From NCBI GenBank assembly GCA_016706365.1, contig JADJJU010000007.1, forward strand, positions 234,231-298,230: 64,000 nt of DNA. The letters run 5' to 3'. The notes beneath the pieces were generated by a model. It saw only the letters and a program-made list of their open reading frames with translations, was not told where the DNA came from and did not search any database. The DNA comes from Saprospiraceae bacterium. Lineage in GTDB: Bacteria > Bacteroidota > Bacteroidia > Chitinophagales > Saprospiraceae. Positions 9,578-20,330 of the stretch are shown one piece after another. The translations under genes and the position numbers were made by a program. Each line of letters begins with the position of its first letter. Position 1 is the first letter of the stretch.

Positions 9578-9585
9578 CCCGGTTT

Positions 9586-10869
9586 TTAATTTTCCACATG
9601 TTTGAGGTACCGGTCCCCATGCGTTTCGATTAGTTCTTGCTGTATTGTGGACCAACGGAAAACTGTACGGTCCCAACTCTTTCGGTTTCGTTCCATACTC
9701 ATAAAAAGCTGTTTAAGCAGGGCATCTGCATTACACCATGCCCCTTTTGTCTTCGTTACCTTGCGCATCTGGCGATGGACATTCTCAACAGCATTCGTCG
9801 TATAGATTAGTCTTCTAATTTCTGGGCCGTAGTCCAAAAATGCCGTTAGCTCCAACCAATTTTCTTTCCACTTCCTGGCGATATGGGGGTGCTTTTTGCC
9901 CCATTTTACATTGAAGGCTTCTAGTTCTTCTAATGCCACTGTCTCATTTACCGCTGTATAAATTGGCTTGAGATCTCTACATACTTCCCTACGATCTTTA
10001 TCAACCACTCCTATACAACTCGTCCGGATCATATGCACTATGCAGCGTTGTACCGTCGCTGTCGGATATACCCGACTTATCGCATCTCCAAAGCCTGTCA
10101 GGCCATCTACTGCAAAAAACAGGACTTCCTCTACACCTCTTCGCTTTAGCTGTTCTATATACAACGACCATTGATGGGCTCCTTCATTCGGACCTACATA
10201 AATCGCCAAAATATCACGTCCCCCATCAGCGTCCACCGCATAGAAGGTGTATATCGCTTTCGATATAACCTTGCCTTCTTCCCTTACTTTGAAGTGTATT
10301 GCATCCAGGTAAATTAGCACATACATCGTTTTTAACGGACGTTCTTGCCATTCCTTGATCGCTGACCACACTCGGTCTGTAACTGCGCTGATGGCTCCTG
10401 TGCTTAGCCTTGTTCCATACATGTTCGATATATGTAACTGGATGTCCTCCAAGCTGTTTCCCATAGAATATAACTCCTTGATTTGGGCCTCAAAGCCTGT
10501 GGCAACCTCCCTTTGCCATTTACCTACAGTCTGTGGTTCAAAGCTTCCCAGACGATCCCTGCCGCTTATGATACCAACTTGCCCGTATGGGGATCGTACT
10601 TGCTTAGTCCTCCCTTTCCCATTGCGCTTGTTCGGCGTATCCAGAGCCTTGCCTTCTGTCAAATGGTCGTCTAATTCCCCCTCTAATGCGGCTTCTACCA
10701 AATGCTTGATCATTCCGTTAAAAAATCCCTCCGGTCCGAAAAATGGCTGTCCTGTTTGCAAGGCTTTGATTGCCGATTCCTCGAACTCTGAAAAATTGAA
10801 CGCTTTTGGTTTATCTTCCTTCTTTTTTGTGTTTTCCTTCAAGATATCTTCTTTTTTATAATAGAACAT
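9586..10869 (-). mobile_element. IS256-family insertion sequence (ends not resolved)
   Basis: The coordinates cover only the transposase gene. I could not find matching terminal inverted repeats or a target duplication by eye. The 5' flank runs into AT-rich DNA and then a heptad array. The 3' flank is the palindrome at 9499-9577. Confidence 0.7.
9586..10869 (-). CDS. IS256 family transposase
   Basis: Intact 427-aa transposase of the mutator/IS256 type, full length for the family. Catalytic DDE residues are recognisable: Asp in YLDAIHFKV, Asp in FFAVDGLTGFGDA, and Glu in IYTTNAVENVHRQMRKV followed by TKTKGAW, the family signature. The Cys-His segment TVQRCIVHMIR is also typical. The N-terminus is lysine-rich. 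It is GC-richer than its flanks, in keeping with mobile DNA. The intact frame suggests recent activity. It separates the adenosyltransferase region from an enoyl-CoA hydratase gene, with no disrupted host gene visible. Confidence 0.95.
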   Translation of the reverse strand: MFYYKKEDILKENTKKKEDKPKAFNFSEFEESAIKALQTGQPFFGPEGFFNGMIKHLVEAALEGELDDHLTEGKALDTPNKRNGKGRTKQVRSPYGQVGIISGRDRLGSFEPQTVGKWQREVATGFEAQIKELYSMGNSLEDIQLHISNMYGTRLSTGAISAVTDRVWSAIKEWQERPLKTMYVLIYLDAIHFKVREEGKVISKAIYTFYAVDADGGRDILAIYVGPNEGAHQWSLYIEQLKRRGVEEVLFFAVDGLTGFGDAISRVYPTATVQRCIVHMIRTSCIGVVDKDRREVCRDLKPIYTAVNETVALEELEAFNVKWGKKHPHIARKWKENWLELTAFLDYGPEIRRLIYTTNAVENVHRQMRKVTKTKGAWCNADALLKQLFMSMERNRKSWDRTVFRWSTIQQELIETHGDRYLKHVEN

Positions 10870-10931
10870 TATTAAACTCTCTAATTAACAAATTAAAGCG
10901 GAATAGATTGAAAATAAGTTAATTATATATT

Positions 10932-11252
10932 ATGTAAAAAACAAATCTTACCATTTACTATTTACCATTTACATTTCACATTTCACATCTTACCATTCAC
11001 CATTCACCATTCACATCTCACATTTCACATCTTACAATTCACTATTCACTATTCACTATTGACTATTTACATCTTACATTTTACATTTCACATCTTACAT
11101 TTCACATCTCACATTTCACAATTCACCATTCACCATTCACTATTTACCATTTACCATTCACCATTTACCATTCACTATTCACTATTTACCATTAACCATT
11201 CACCATTCACCATTCACCATTGACGATTGACGATTCACGATTGACTATTCAC
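10932..11252. repeat. Long heptanucleotide-periodic array (CATTCAC type)
   Basis: About 320 bases composed almost wholly of 7-mers such as CATTCAC, CATTTAC, TATTCAC, CATTTCA and CATCTCA, the complement of the TGAATGG type at 6358. It lies between the IS256 transposase and the 3' end of the enoyl-CoA hydratase gene. There is no spacer structure, so it is not CRISPR. Confidence 0.9.
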
Positions 11253-11260
11253 CATTGTTC

Positions 11261-12028
11261 TCACTTCTTCTTAAACTGATCAATTGCATTCCTTGTAAAA
11301 TCCGATAATACCAAATTCCCACTGATTTCTGCCCGCTCCAGGAGCAAAGTATCCCAATTTTCAGTGCCTTCCCAGAATATGTTCTTCATCTCGAGCAGAG
11401 CCTGGGGGTTGTAAGTCAATAGATTTTGAGTGAATGTATTTAAATGATTGTCCAGCTCTGTAATATCATCCAATACAGCATGATATAATCCTCTTTCCAT
11501 TGCCCATTGAGGAGACTGCCATTCATCAGGTGTCAGACTCATGTAAGAATATGCTGAAAGACCAATTTTTCGCGAGACTGCAGGGCCTATAACGAATGGA
11601 CCAATACCTACGGCCAGTTCGCTCAGTCTTACAGATGCATGCTTGGTGGCAAAGCAAATGTCAGCAGCAGCTGCAATACCTACTCCGCCGCCTACAGCTT
11701 TTCCTTGTATTCGTGCAACAACTAATTTTCCACAAGTGCGGATCGCATTAATAACTCCTGCAAATCCGGAGAAAAATTTCATTCCATTTTGAGGGGTATT
11801 GACTGCCATGAGTTCTTCAAAACTTGCACCGGCACAGAAAGCACGATCTCCAGCACTTCTGATAACTATTAAACCAATAGCAGGATCTTTTCCATTAATT
11901 AGAATTTCAGAAGTCAGAGTTGTCAGGAGATCGGCGGGTAAGGAATTTCCGGCAGGATGGTAAAATTCTATGGTGGCAATTCCATTTTGAATGTGTGTTC
12001 CTACATATCCGTTAGATTGCTTTTCCAT
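11261..12028 (-). CDS. Enoyl-CoA hydratase/isomerase family protein
   Basis: Crotonase-fold protein of about 255 aa acting on acyl-CoA thioesters. It has an AFCAGASFEEL segment (oxyanion-hole region), then GKAVGGGVGIAAAADICFAT and SELAVGIGPFVIGPA, which align with the acidic catalytic positions of hydratases. An upstream in-frame ATG at 12127 would add 33 unusual residues; MEKQSNGYVG at 12028 is the natural start. Beta-oxidation or branched-chain/phenylacetate degradation are possible. Exact substrate is unknown. It lies 5 kb from fadA/fadN and is not in an operon with them. Confidence 0.82.
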   Translation of the reverse strand: MEKQSNGYVGTHIQNGIATIEFYHPAGNSLPADLLTTLTSEILINGKDPAIGLIVIRSAGDRAFCAGASFEELMAVNTPQNGMKFFSGFAGVINAIRTCGKLVVARIQGKAVGGGVGIAAAADICFATKHASVRLSELAVGIGPFVIGPAVSRKIGLSAYSYMSLTPDEWQSPQWAMERGLYHAVLDDITELDNHLNTFTQNLLTYNPQALLEMKNIFWEGTENWDTLLLERAEISGNLVLSDFTRNAIDQFKKK

Positions 12029-12139
12029 ATTTCTTGTTTTTGAAGACTCAAAACTAAGAAATTCAATTAAACTGAATGGTATGCAGAAGTATTCCGCTGA
12101 AAATGGAATGGAAATATTACCCTGCAACTATGTGACTCA

Positions 12140-12505
12140 TTAATTCAGCTCCATCAATTTGTATATGTCAGTTTGCTTATTGCAGAGCACGGCCCTGTTG
12201 CCTCTCATTGCTATCGGAGCTTTAATGAGTTGAGGATTATATCGTATTATATTTAGCCAACCTTCATCATCAAATTCTCTGTCTCTAATGTTGGTCTGAT
12301 AATATGGGTGGGCTTTATTGAGCAAATCTTTTGGATGCATTCCTAAAGCTTTGAGAATAATCTGCCAGCTTGTAGGATTAGAGGGCGTTCTCCCAAACGG
12401 GTATGGCATTACATGGAGAACCACACTTTGTGTATAAGCTAAAGTTAATTTATCACTTCGTGACTCCGGATTGTAATAAAATAATATTTCACATATTAAG
12501 GCCAT
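12140..12505 (-). CDS. ArsC/Spx-like protein lacking the N-terminal cysteine
   Basis: 121 aa. The C-terminal two-thirds look like the ArsC/Spx thioredoxin-like family: LGMHPKDLLNKAHPYY, a DREFDDEGW segment, and the final NPQLIKAPIAMRGNRAVLCN where arsenate reductases have a conserved LxRPI-type motif. The N-terminus (LICEILFYYNPES) has a Tyr-Asn-Pro step but not the CxxC or CX5 reductase cysteine. It is therefore probably not an arsenate reductase. A related regulator or redox role is only a guess. It lies upstream of the enoyl-CoA hydratase on the same strand. Confidence 0.65.
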   Translation of the reverse strand: MALICEILFYYNPESRSDKLTLAYTQSVVLHVMPYPFGRTPSNPTSWQIILKALGMHPKDLLNKAHPYYQTNIRDREFDDEGWLNIIRYNPQLIKAPIAMRGNRAVLCNKQTDIYKLMELN

Positions 12506-12794
12506 TGTAAATAATTGTATTTGATATCAGACGTATTGTAGATAAATACGCGATATATCATAAACCTCTCCAAATAATATATGGTTGGTCAACTCTAAAT
12601 AAATAATTTTATCAGAATTCTTTGCAGATGTTATAATGCCTCTTTTCCAGACTGGAATTGAACCCAAATATTGATGATACTCTTACTGATAGAAATTATT
12701 TATCTGTAAATTTGACAAACTAATTAGCACAGATTGTGGTATCTATACAAAATAGATCATTTTAACAGTAGCAGCCTTAAAAAATCCTATCATA
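12506..12794. other. Divergent intergenic region, nothing recognised
   Basis: AT-rich spacer between the divergent ArsC-like gene and the metalloprotease gene. It must hold both promoters, but I see no clear TAnnTTTG box. Confidence 0.4.
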
Positions 12795-15700
12795 ATGAGC
12801 AATAATTTGACAATTTTATTTGCATCCTGTATTCTCATTTTCCTTAGCACAAACGCTACAAGTCAGACCCGGCAATTTTGGGAAATGAATAATTCTAATT
12901 TAATTTCCGATCAGGATTCCAGGCAAATTCCATCTGAAAATTTTATTACACTTCGCTGGGAGCTCGAAGAAATAAAAGCGTTTTTATCGAATACTCCGGA
13001 TGAATATTCTTTGGAAGCTCAGAGAATGTTCAAAAGATTGAATATTCCTGATTTGAAAGGTAATTCGATATCGTTCAGGGTCCTTAAAACAGAGTTGCTA
13101 TCACCAGAAACTGCTCAGGCTTTTCCATTTTTGCAAGCTTACATTTTAATTTCGGATGAGCAACCAAGCCAAAGAGGAAGATTGCTTTTGTCACATTTGG
13201 GGGTACACATATCTTATATGGATAATGGTTTTGTGACTTACATTGAACCCTTCAAATCTCAGTCTGACAAGGGGCTTCACTTTATGTATCAAAGCAATGA
13301 AATAACACAGTCTTTGGATTTTCAATGCTTGACAGAACATGGTGATGATGAAATAGACACTGAACATCAGCATGGAAATTCCCGTTATGGAGATTGCCAA
13401 TTGAGAACCTATCGTTTTGCTGTTGCGGCTACTGGCGAATATACGGCCTGGGCCGGAAGTCAGGCAAATGCTCTGGCTGCTATTGCTGCAACAGTCAATA
13501 ATATGAATGTGGTTTTTGAACGGGACGTGGAAGTTCGACTCACGCTGGTATCCAATTTGAGCATCATCTTTCCTGATGCAGGAACAGATCCATATGGTGC
13601 TGCTTTAAATCAAGCCTTATTGGACATAAATACAAGTACCTTAAATGCAAATATTGGCATTGGCAATTATGATATAGGGCATTTATTTCATGCTGGATGG
13701 AATGGTGGTCTTGCTTACAGGCCAGCTGCCTGCCAGGCCCAAAAGGGTGGGGGGGCAAGTGGTGCAACTGATCCTACAGGATTTGTTTTTGAAACCACTG
13801 TTAATCATGAAGTGGGTCATATGTTTGATGCTGTTCACACTCACTCAGCTAATAATGGAGCATGCGGTGGAACAAATCTGAGTTCTACCGGAGCATATGA
13901 ACCAGGTGGAGGATCTACATTAATGGCGTATGGTGGCGTGTGCTTACCAAATTCATACCAAAACGATTCAGATAATTATTTTCATACAACCTCCATGTCG
14001 AGGATGGCAACTTATATTACCTCAGGAATGGGAAATACCTGCGGTACAGTGAGCGGAGGAAATAATGCTCCTATTGTAACAGTCCCCCTGATTTCATACT
14101 CTATTCCAAATGGAACTCCTTTCATTCTGAGTGCTTCTGGATCTGATCCAAATGGAAATACACTTACTTATACCTGGGAACAAGTTGATTTGGCTCCAGT
14201 TGGAGGTATTAGCACTCCTCCCATATCGACAGATATTAGTGGACCAAACTTCAGATCGCGCCCTGCTTCTACAAATCCAGTCAGGTATTTTCCAGTTTTC
14301 GATAACGTTGTTAATGGAGTGGTCAATGCCTACGAGGTGTTACCTACTGTAGCCAGAACAATGAATTTCAGAGTAACAGTTAGAGACAATGCTGCTATTT
14401 ATGGTTGTACGGATGAAGCAGATGTGGCTATTACTACCACAGCTTCAGGCCCATTTCAAGTTACAGCACCAACCGGGCCAGTAACTTTAAATTTTAATGG
14501 GTCTAATACTTTTAATGTTACATGGGATGTTGCTGGTTCCGCAAGTCCTCCTGTAAATTGCGCAAATGTTGATATATTGTTTTCAGATGATGCCGGTACT
14601 ACATTTTCAACTGTTCTTTTAAGCAACACGCCCAATGATGGATCTCAAACAATTTTGATTCCAAATATTGAAACTACAAGTGGTAGAATTCTGGTACGCT
14701 GCAGTAACGGTATTTTCTACAATGTAAATGAAGGATTAATCACCATAAGCTCAGGATGTTTCGCGGTAGGTGGGACTATCTCACCTGCAACTCAAATAAC
14801 AGCTGAAGAGGGCTCGCCAGAGCTGAGTAATCTGGGAATGGCTCCTGTTTATGGGCAGGTGATTAACTCCAATTGCAGGAACTATTGCAAATTCTGATAT
14901 TCTAAGTTCTCTTGTAGTGTATAGTTCCGCTCTAATGGGTTGTATCAACTTTAATGGCAATATCGTCAGATTAGATACTATACCTTTTTATGTTAGTGTG
15001 TCAGGAACTTACACAATCAATAGATCCTCAATATTCGGTTTAGTGACTAATATTTATCAATCAAGTTTTAATTTAGGGACAGTTTGTGAAAATTTCATTG
15101 CCTCCAGTGGCACTCACAACGGTATGTCATCCAGTTTATCTGCAAACGTCACTGCAATACTCACAGCAGGTGTAAAATATGTTTTGGTAATAAGTTCTTT
15201 TGGTGCGAGTACACCAGCTCTCCCCGCGAACTATTCAGTGTCAGTCAATTCTGCGCCCCCAGGTGGTTCTCTAATTTCGGGACCCCTCAATCCAGGTGGA
15301 GGATTTAGTTACACATTCATTGTTAGAGATGCTTTTCTTGGCAATATTGTAATGATAAACGCTAATCCTGATTTGAGCACCCTGCCTGCCGGAAATTATA
15401 TTATTACCGGTTTATCATATTCAAACAGCAGTTCATTGCCATCACTTCCGATAAATTACTCTGCATTTATTTCTGATTATGTAGTGAATGGATTGAGTGG
15501 TTTTTGTGGTAAGGCAAGTCTCAATGAGCGCACTGTGATTATTCAGTCTCCGCTCTCTGTAAATTTTCTGAGCTTCGAAGCCCATAAAGAAGGAGCCCGG
15601 GGATTATTAAAATGGGAAGTTTCAGAAGAAAGAGACCTGGATTATTATCTCCTTGAGCACAGTCCCGATGCATTGTTTTTTTCTGAACTGGGAATTATTG

Positions 15701-16110
15701 AGGCAAATTATTCAGGAAAATCAGGTGAAAATTTCTATCAATTTTATGATGGAAAACCATTCTCAGGAAAAAATTATTACCGCTTAAGCGGAGTAGATTT
15801 AGATGGAACATTGTCTTCAGCAGGAATAGCACAGCTGACATTTGTAGGAGATTTATCATTGAGAATCTTCCCCAATCCGGTTAGTGAAAATCAGTTAACA
15901 TTCGTTTATGATTCAGAATCCGAATCTGATCGACTTATGAGTATTTACAATATGCAGGGATTGTTGATGAGTCAGACAAAAATAAGTGGTCTATCTGCGA
16001 AAGCGGCACCTCAAAATATTAATATCTCCGGATTATCTCCTGGAGTTTATATTTTTGAAATAATTGACGGAGAGTCGACACTTAGAAAACGATTTGTCAA
16101 ATCAAAATAA
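12795..16110 (+). CDS. Secreted reprolysin-like metalloprotease with T9SS sorting domain (frameshifted)
   Basis: A signal peptide (residues 1-23, ending ATSQ) precedes a pro-region and a metzincin catalytic domain with HEVGHMFDAVH at 338-348 and a Met-turn MAYGG near 377. Ig-like and beta-sandwich modules follow. The frame breaks at about 14868-14872; the second frame continues with IAGTIANSDILSSLVVYSS. The protein ends in a type A T9SS sorting domain (RIFPNPVSENQ through SGLSPGVYIFEI, last about 80 residues). It would be exported by Sec and then secreted or surface-attached by the type IX system. Restored length is about 1,100 aa. Substrate unknown. A hairpin follows the stop. Confidence 0.85.
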
Positions 16111-16138
16111 GGAAGGCTGCTCGCAAGAACAGCCTTCC
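16111..16138 (+). terminator. Hairpin after the metalloprotease gene
   Basis: GGAAGGCTG (16111-16119) pairs with CAGCCTTCC (16130-16138) across a 10-base loop directly after the TAA. No T-run follows, so termination efficiency is uncertain. Confidence 0.55.
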
Positions 16139-16309
16139 ACCGACAGATTGGGCAAATTTAAAGTTATCTACATGGTATTCACCGGGATATAAAACCCCTT
16201 ATTTATTTAAATTGAGCATTGTTGGCCATTAACCGGCTGTTTGTTCAGAGACTGGGAGAATTGCAATTCGCCCCTGCGTGTTTGTCCCCTCCGGCTTGTT
16301 AACCCCTCA

Positions 16310-16485
16310 AAGCCTCAACGAACCACACACCAAACGCTCCACAAAAACACCCACACTCAAAGCACCAATCCTATCAATCTACCTCTAACACTCCACACTC
16401 ACACATCACTCAAACGATCAATCTTCCCACACTTTCAACATTCAACAACAAATCTCACACTCACACTCAATCTCTCCTACATCAT
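16310..16485. repeat. C/A-rich dispersed repeat, inverted relative to 1800-1935
   Basis: Tract of CACAC, CTCAA and ATCAATC words between the convergent protease and thiolase genes. The 21-base word at 16417-16437 is the exact complement of 1883-1903, and 16366-16380 of 1914-1928. Confidence 0.6.
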
Positions 16486-17639
16486 TTCATATACCATCCC
16501 TGTCCACCACCTACACAGGCAGTGACCATACCGTATTTTTTATTCTGTCTTTTCAATTCATTGAATAATTGAGTGCTTAATTTAGCACCACTGCAACCCA
16601 GAGGATGGCCGAGTGCTATGGCTCCTCCATTGACGTTGACCTTTTCCGGATCCAGGCCTGCCTCTCTGATTACAGCAAGTGATTGAGCCGCAAAAGCTTC
16701 ATTTAATTCAATCAAATCAATGTCATTCAGTGTCAAACCCGCAGAACTCAATGCTTTTGGTATCGCAGCACAAGGGCCGATACCCATGAAAATGGGTTCT
16801 ACGCCCGCTACCGAACAGGAAGCAAGGCGGGCTATAGGTTGCAAATTCAGGCTTTTCATTAATCGCTCACTCATTACCAGTGTGAAAGCAGCTCCATCAG
16901 ATGTTTGAGAAGAATTCCCGGCTGTAACCGATCCGCCATTCGCGAATACAGGTTTTAATTTTGCCAGAGCTTCCACAGTTGTATCCGCTCGGACTCCTTC
17001 ATCCGTATCTACAACCTTTGTTTGTTCTTTTCTTTTATCATTTTCAATCCAGACTTCAGGAACATGGATAGGAACTATTTCTGATTTGAATTTTCCTTCG
17101 GATATAGCATTTGATGCCAGTTGATGCGATCTGAATGCAAATGCATCCTGATCCTCCCGACTTATTTTATATTTCCCTGCTACAGCTTCTGCAGTGAGAC
17201 CCATTCCCACTACATAATCGGGAGTGGTACTGGCAGTATTATAATTTGGAGCCAGCTTGTATCCGGTCATAGGAATCATACTCATACTTTCTGTTCCTCC
17301 GGCAATATAGCATTCTCCCATTCCTGCTTTTATTTTTGCTACAGCTATGGATATTGTCTCCAATCCTGATGCACAATATCTGTTGACTGTCATTCCAGGG
17401 ACAGATATTCCCAAAGCTCTGGTACTGATCAGTCTGCCAATCTGTAATCCTTGTTCTCCCTCAGGATTGGCACATCCCACAATACAGTCATCTACGAGTG
17501 CAGGGTCTAATTCCGGAGTTTGGCTGAGTAAATGTGTGATTACATCTACTGCCAGATCATCGGATCTGTAGTTTCTAAAGCTTCCTTTTCCTGCTTTCCC
17601 AACAGGCGATCTAAATGCTTTAACTATATATGCTTCCAT
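16482..17639 (-). CDS. fadA: Acetyl-CoA acyltransferase (thiolase, FadA type)
   Basis: Thiolytic cleavage of 3-ketoacyl-CoA, last step of beta-oxidation. The 385-aa protein contains the acyl-accepting cysteine in NRYCASGLE, the His in GGAIALGHPLG and the second catalytic Cys in VTACVGGGQG. It lies 55 bases after fadN on the same strand, the fadNA arrangement known from Bacillus. The C-terminus stops early at GGGQGWYMK. Adding one base after CAGGGA would give GQGMVYEMM, closer to the usual GIFE/IYE ending, so a small frameshift near 16500 is likely. Function is secure. Confidence 0.92.
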   Translation of the reverse strand: MEAYIVKAFRSPVGKAGKGSFRNYRSDDLAVDVITHLLSQTPELDPALVDDCIVGCANPEGEQGLQIGRLISTRALGISVPGMTVNRYCASGLETISIAVAKIKAGMGECYIAGGTESMSMIPMTGYKLAPNYNTASTTPDYVVGMGLTAEAVAGKYKISREDQDAFAFRSHQLASNAISEGKFKSEIVPIHVPEVWIENDKRKEQTKVVDTDEGVRADTTVEALAKLKPVFANGGSVTAGNSSQTSDGAAFTLVMSERLMKSLNLQPIARLASCSVAGVEPIFMGIGPCAAIPKALSSAGLTLNDIDLIELNEAFAAQSLAVIREAGLDPEKVNVNGGAIALGHPLGCSGAKLSTQLFNELKRQNKKYGMVTACVGGGQGWYMK

Positions 17640-17694
17640 TAAATTATATTTTATCTATTGAATGTCAATGTATTAAATAAAAAACCTTCCGACT

Positions 17695-20081
17695 TTAGTT
17701 TCTAAGCGGTTTTCCTTTTTCCAGCATATGCTGAATTCTTTCCAGGGTTTTCTGCTCTCCGCAGAGGCTCAGAAATGCTTCCCGCTCGATATCAAGGAGG
17801 TATTTTTCTGATACTTTTTGTGGTCCTGTAAGATCTCCACCACAAAGAACGAATGCGATTTTCTTAGCAATTTTGATGTCATGTTCTGAAGCATATTTGC
17901 CCAGGTAAAGGCTGTGTGCTGCCGTGTAGAGTGCTCCAAGACCTTGTCTTCCCAATACATATACATCCTCTCTTCGAATTGGCATGACATAATTATCTGC
18001 CAGTCGCAATACTTCCTTTTTTGCTTCCATAATTCTATGCTCAGCGTTGATTACTACCCTGTCTTTATGTGTGAGGTAGCCCAGCGAATAAGCCTCATGA
18101 GCCGAGGTTGCCACCGATGCCATCGCGATCGTTTTGAATCGTTCGATTAATGATGGAATCATAACATCACCTTCTCTAAATGAATCAGACAATCGGAGCG
18201 CAAATTCTTTCGTACCGGCTCCTCCCGGAATCAGACCCACACCCACTTCCACTAATCCTATATAACTTTCTGCTGCACATATTGCCGCATCACAATGCAT
18301 GATTGTCTCGCATCCCCCACCAAAAACATATCCCTGAGTAGCAGCCACGACCGGTATGCTGGAATATCTGCATCTCATGGTAGCCTGCTGGAACATGTCA
18401 ATTGCCATATTCAATTCATCGTACTCCTGCTGGTAAGCCAGCATAGCGATCATCATCAGATTGGCTCCTACAGTGAAGTTCTTGGAACCGTTTCCAATAA
18501 CAAGTCCTTTCCATCCCTCTTCTTCAGCAATTCTGATGGATTCTCCCATTCCTCTGAGAATTCCCTCACCGATAGCATTCATTTTACTTCTGAATTCAAG
18601 GCAAAGTACTCCGTCTCCAATATCGTGAAGCACGATTTCATCATTCTTAAATACAGGTTTTCGGTCTCTGAGATAATCCAGTTCAATGACATTCTCAGTT
18701 CCGGGGATATTTTTATAGGTTTTAGAAGCTACATCGTAGTATTGTAACTGTCCTTCAGCAACCTGATAGAATGAAGTGAAGCCTGAAGCCAGCATCTCCT
18801 GAATCCAGGGAGCAACCGGATAACCTAATTCTGCTGCTGCTTTTGCACCTGTTTCTACACCAATGATATCCCAATATTCAAATGGACCAAAGTCCCATGC
18901 AAATCCTGCTTTCAATGCATGATCAATGGCATATGTAGTATCAGAAATCTCAGGAATTCTGTGAGAAACGTAAGCAAAGAGACCGGCCAATGATTGTTTG
19001 ATCAATTGTCCACCTTTATCAGCATGAGCGAATAATGCCTGAATACGTCTCCGGGGATCATCTATTTGTTTGGAAACATTCAGACTTGCTAAATCTGATT
19101 TACCCGGAACCTCATATTCATGCGTATCCAGATTTAATGAATGAATAACATTTTTTCCGGAAGCATCTTTTTCATTGGATTTTAAGTAAAAACCTTTGCC
19201 TGATTTGTTTCCGTACCATTTTTTTTCTACCAGATAATTCAGATATTCAGGCATTTTCATGGACTGAATAATGGCATCATTCGGGCAATTATCCACGATG
19301 CCCTGAATAACTTTCACTGCAGTGTCGAGACCAACTAAATCTGCTAAACGGAAAGTTCCGGTATTAGGCCGGGCAAGGGCAGGCCCGGTCAATTTATCCA
19401 CATCATTGATAGAGAGGCCAAGCTCTTTGGTCAACTGGAAAATATGTCCCATCGCAAACACACCGACTCTGTTGGCTATAAATGCAGGAGTATCTTTACA
19501 AAGTACAGTCTGTTTGCCAAGATACTTTTCACCATAGGACATGAAGAAATCTACAACCCCGGGTCTGTTTCAGGTGTAGGAATGATTTCCAGCAATCGAA
19601 GGTATCTGGGAGGATTAAAGAAATGTGTTCCCAGAAAGTGCTTTTTGAAATCCTCAGATCTGCCTTCAGCCATCATGTGAATCGGAATACCAGATGTATT
19701 GGATGTCACAAGTGTACCGGGCTTTCTGAGCCGGTCTACCTTTTCGAAAAGTTGTTGCTTGATATCAAGTCGTTCGATGATGACTTCGATAATCCAGTCA
19801 TAATCTTTTATTTTCGGCAAATCATCTTCAAAGTTGCCCACTTTAATTCTTGAAGCAAAATCCTGCCTGTAAAGCGGAGCAGGTTTGGATTTTAATGCAG
19901 TTTGCAATGCATTATGAGCAATAGAATTCCGTACTGCTGTATTCCCGGCACTTTTTTCATCTAATCCGGACGGCAGGATATCCAACATCAGGACTTCCAG
20001 GCCAATATTTGCTAAATGGCATGCAATTCCTGATCCCATAATACCGGATCCCAATACTGCTACTCGTTTAATTTTTCTCAT
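17695..20081 (-). CDS. fadN: 3-hydroxyacyl-CoA dehydrogenase/enoyl-CoA hydratase fusion (FadN type, frameshifted)
   Basis: Bifunctional beta-oxidation enzyme. Order: NAD-binding Rossmann domain (VAVLGSGIMGSGIA, residues 7-20; SNTSGIPI near 130), dehydrogenase C-terminal helices (KDTPAFIANRVG), then a crotonase domain (NFTVGANLMMIAM, VFGGGCETIMHCDAAI). The frame breaks in the CCCCGGG run at 19557-19563. Removing one base gives PGVVDFFMSYGEKYLG and a 795-aa protein, normal for FadN. This domain order is the reverse of E. coli FadB. It is followed by fadA in the probable operon. The break is almost certainly a homopolymer error. Confidence 0.9.
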
Positions 20082-20282
20082 CCAGGTGATTCTTTTGATG
20101 CGTTATTGATAAAAAAAAGAAATAGACTTTATGTCAATATTGTTCTAAACATCGTTATAGGAACGTCTCGAAAGATATACAAAAAATTCAAGCTGCCACT
20201 CACGCCTATATATTTTAATACTTTACATAGCAATTTGTAAATTATATTATAGAAATAATTAATGTGTATCTGAGTTATATAC

Positions 20283-20290
20283 TATATTTG
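20283..20290 (+). promoter_or_regulatory. Promoter -7 box upstream of exbB
   Basis: TATATTTG matches the Bacteroidota TAnnTTTG -7 consensus and lies 40 bases before the exbB ATG. No clear TTG -33 element is at the expected spacing. Confidence 0.4.
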
Positions 20291-20330
20291 TCGTCGTATT
20301 TATTTCCATAAAAACCAAACGTATTAATCC

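Noticed and set aside
10932..11252. Possible CRISPR array
   Set aside because: Units are 7 bases, contiguous and degenerate, with no unique spacers and no cas genes in the window.
17695..20081. Two separate genes (dehydrogenase fragment and hydratase)
   Set aside because: One extra base in a CCCCGGG run explains the split, and the joined protein has the normal FadN length and order.
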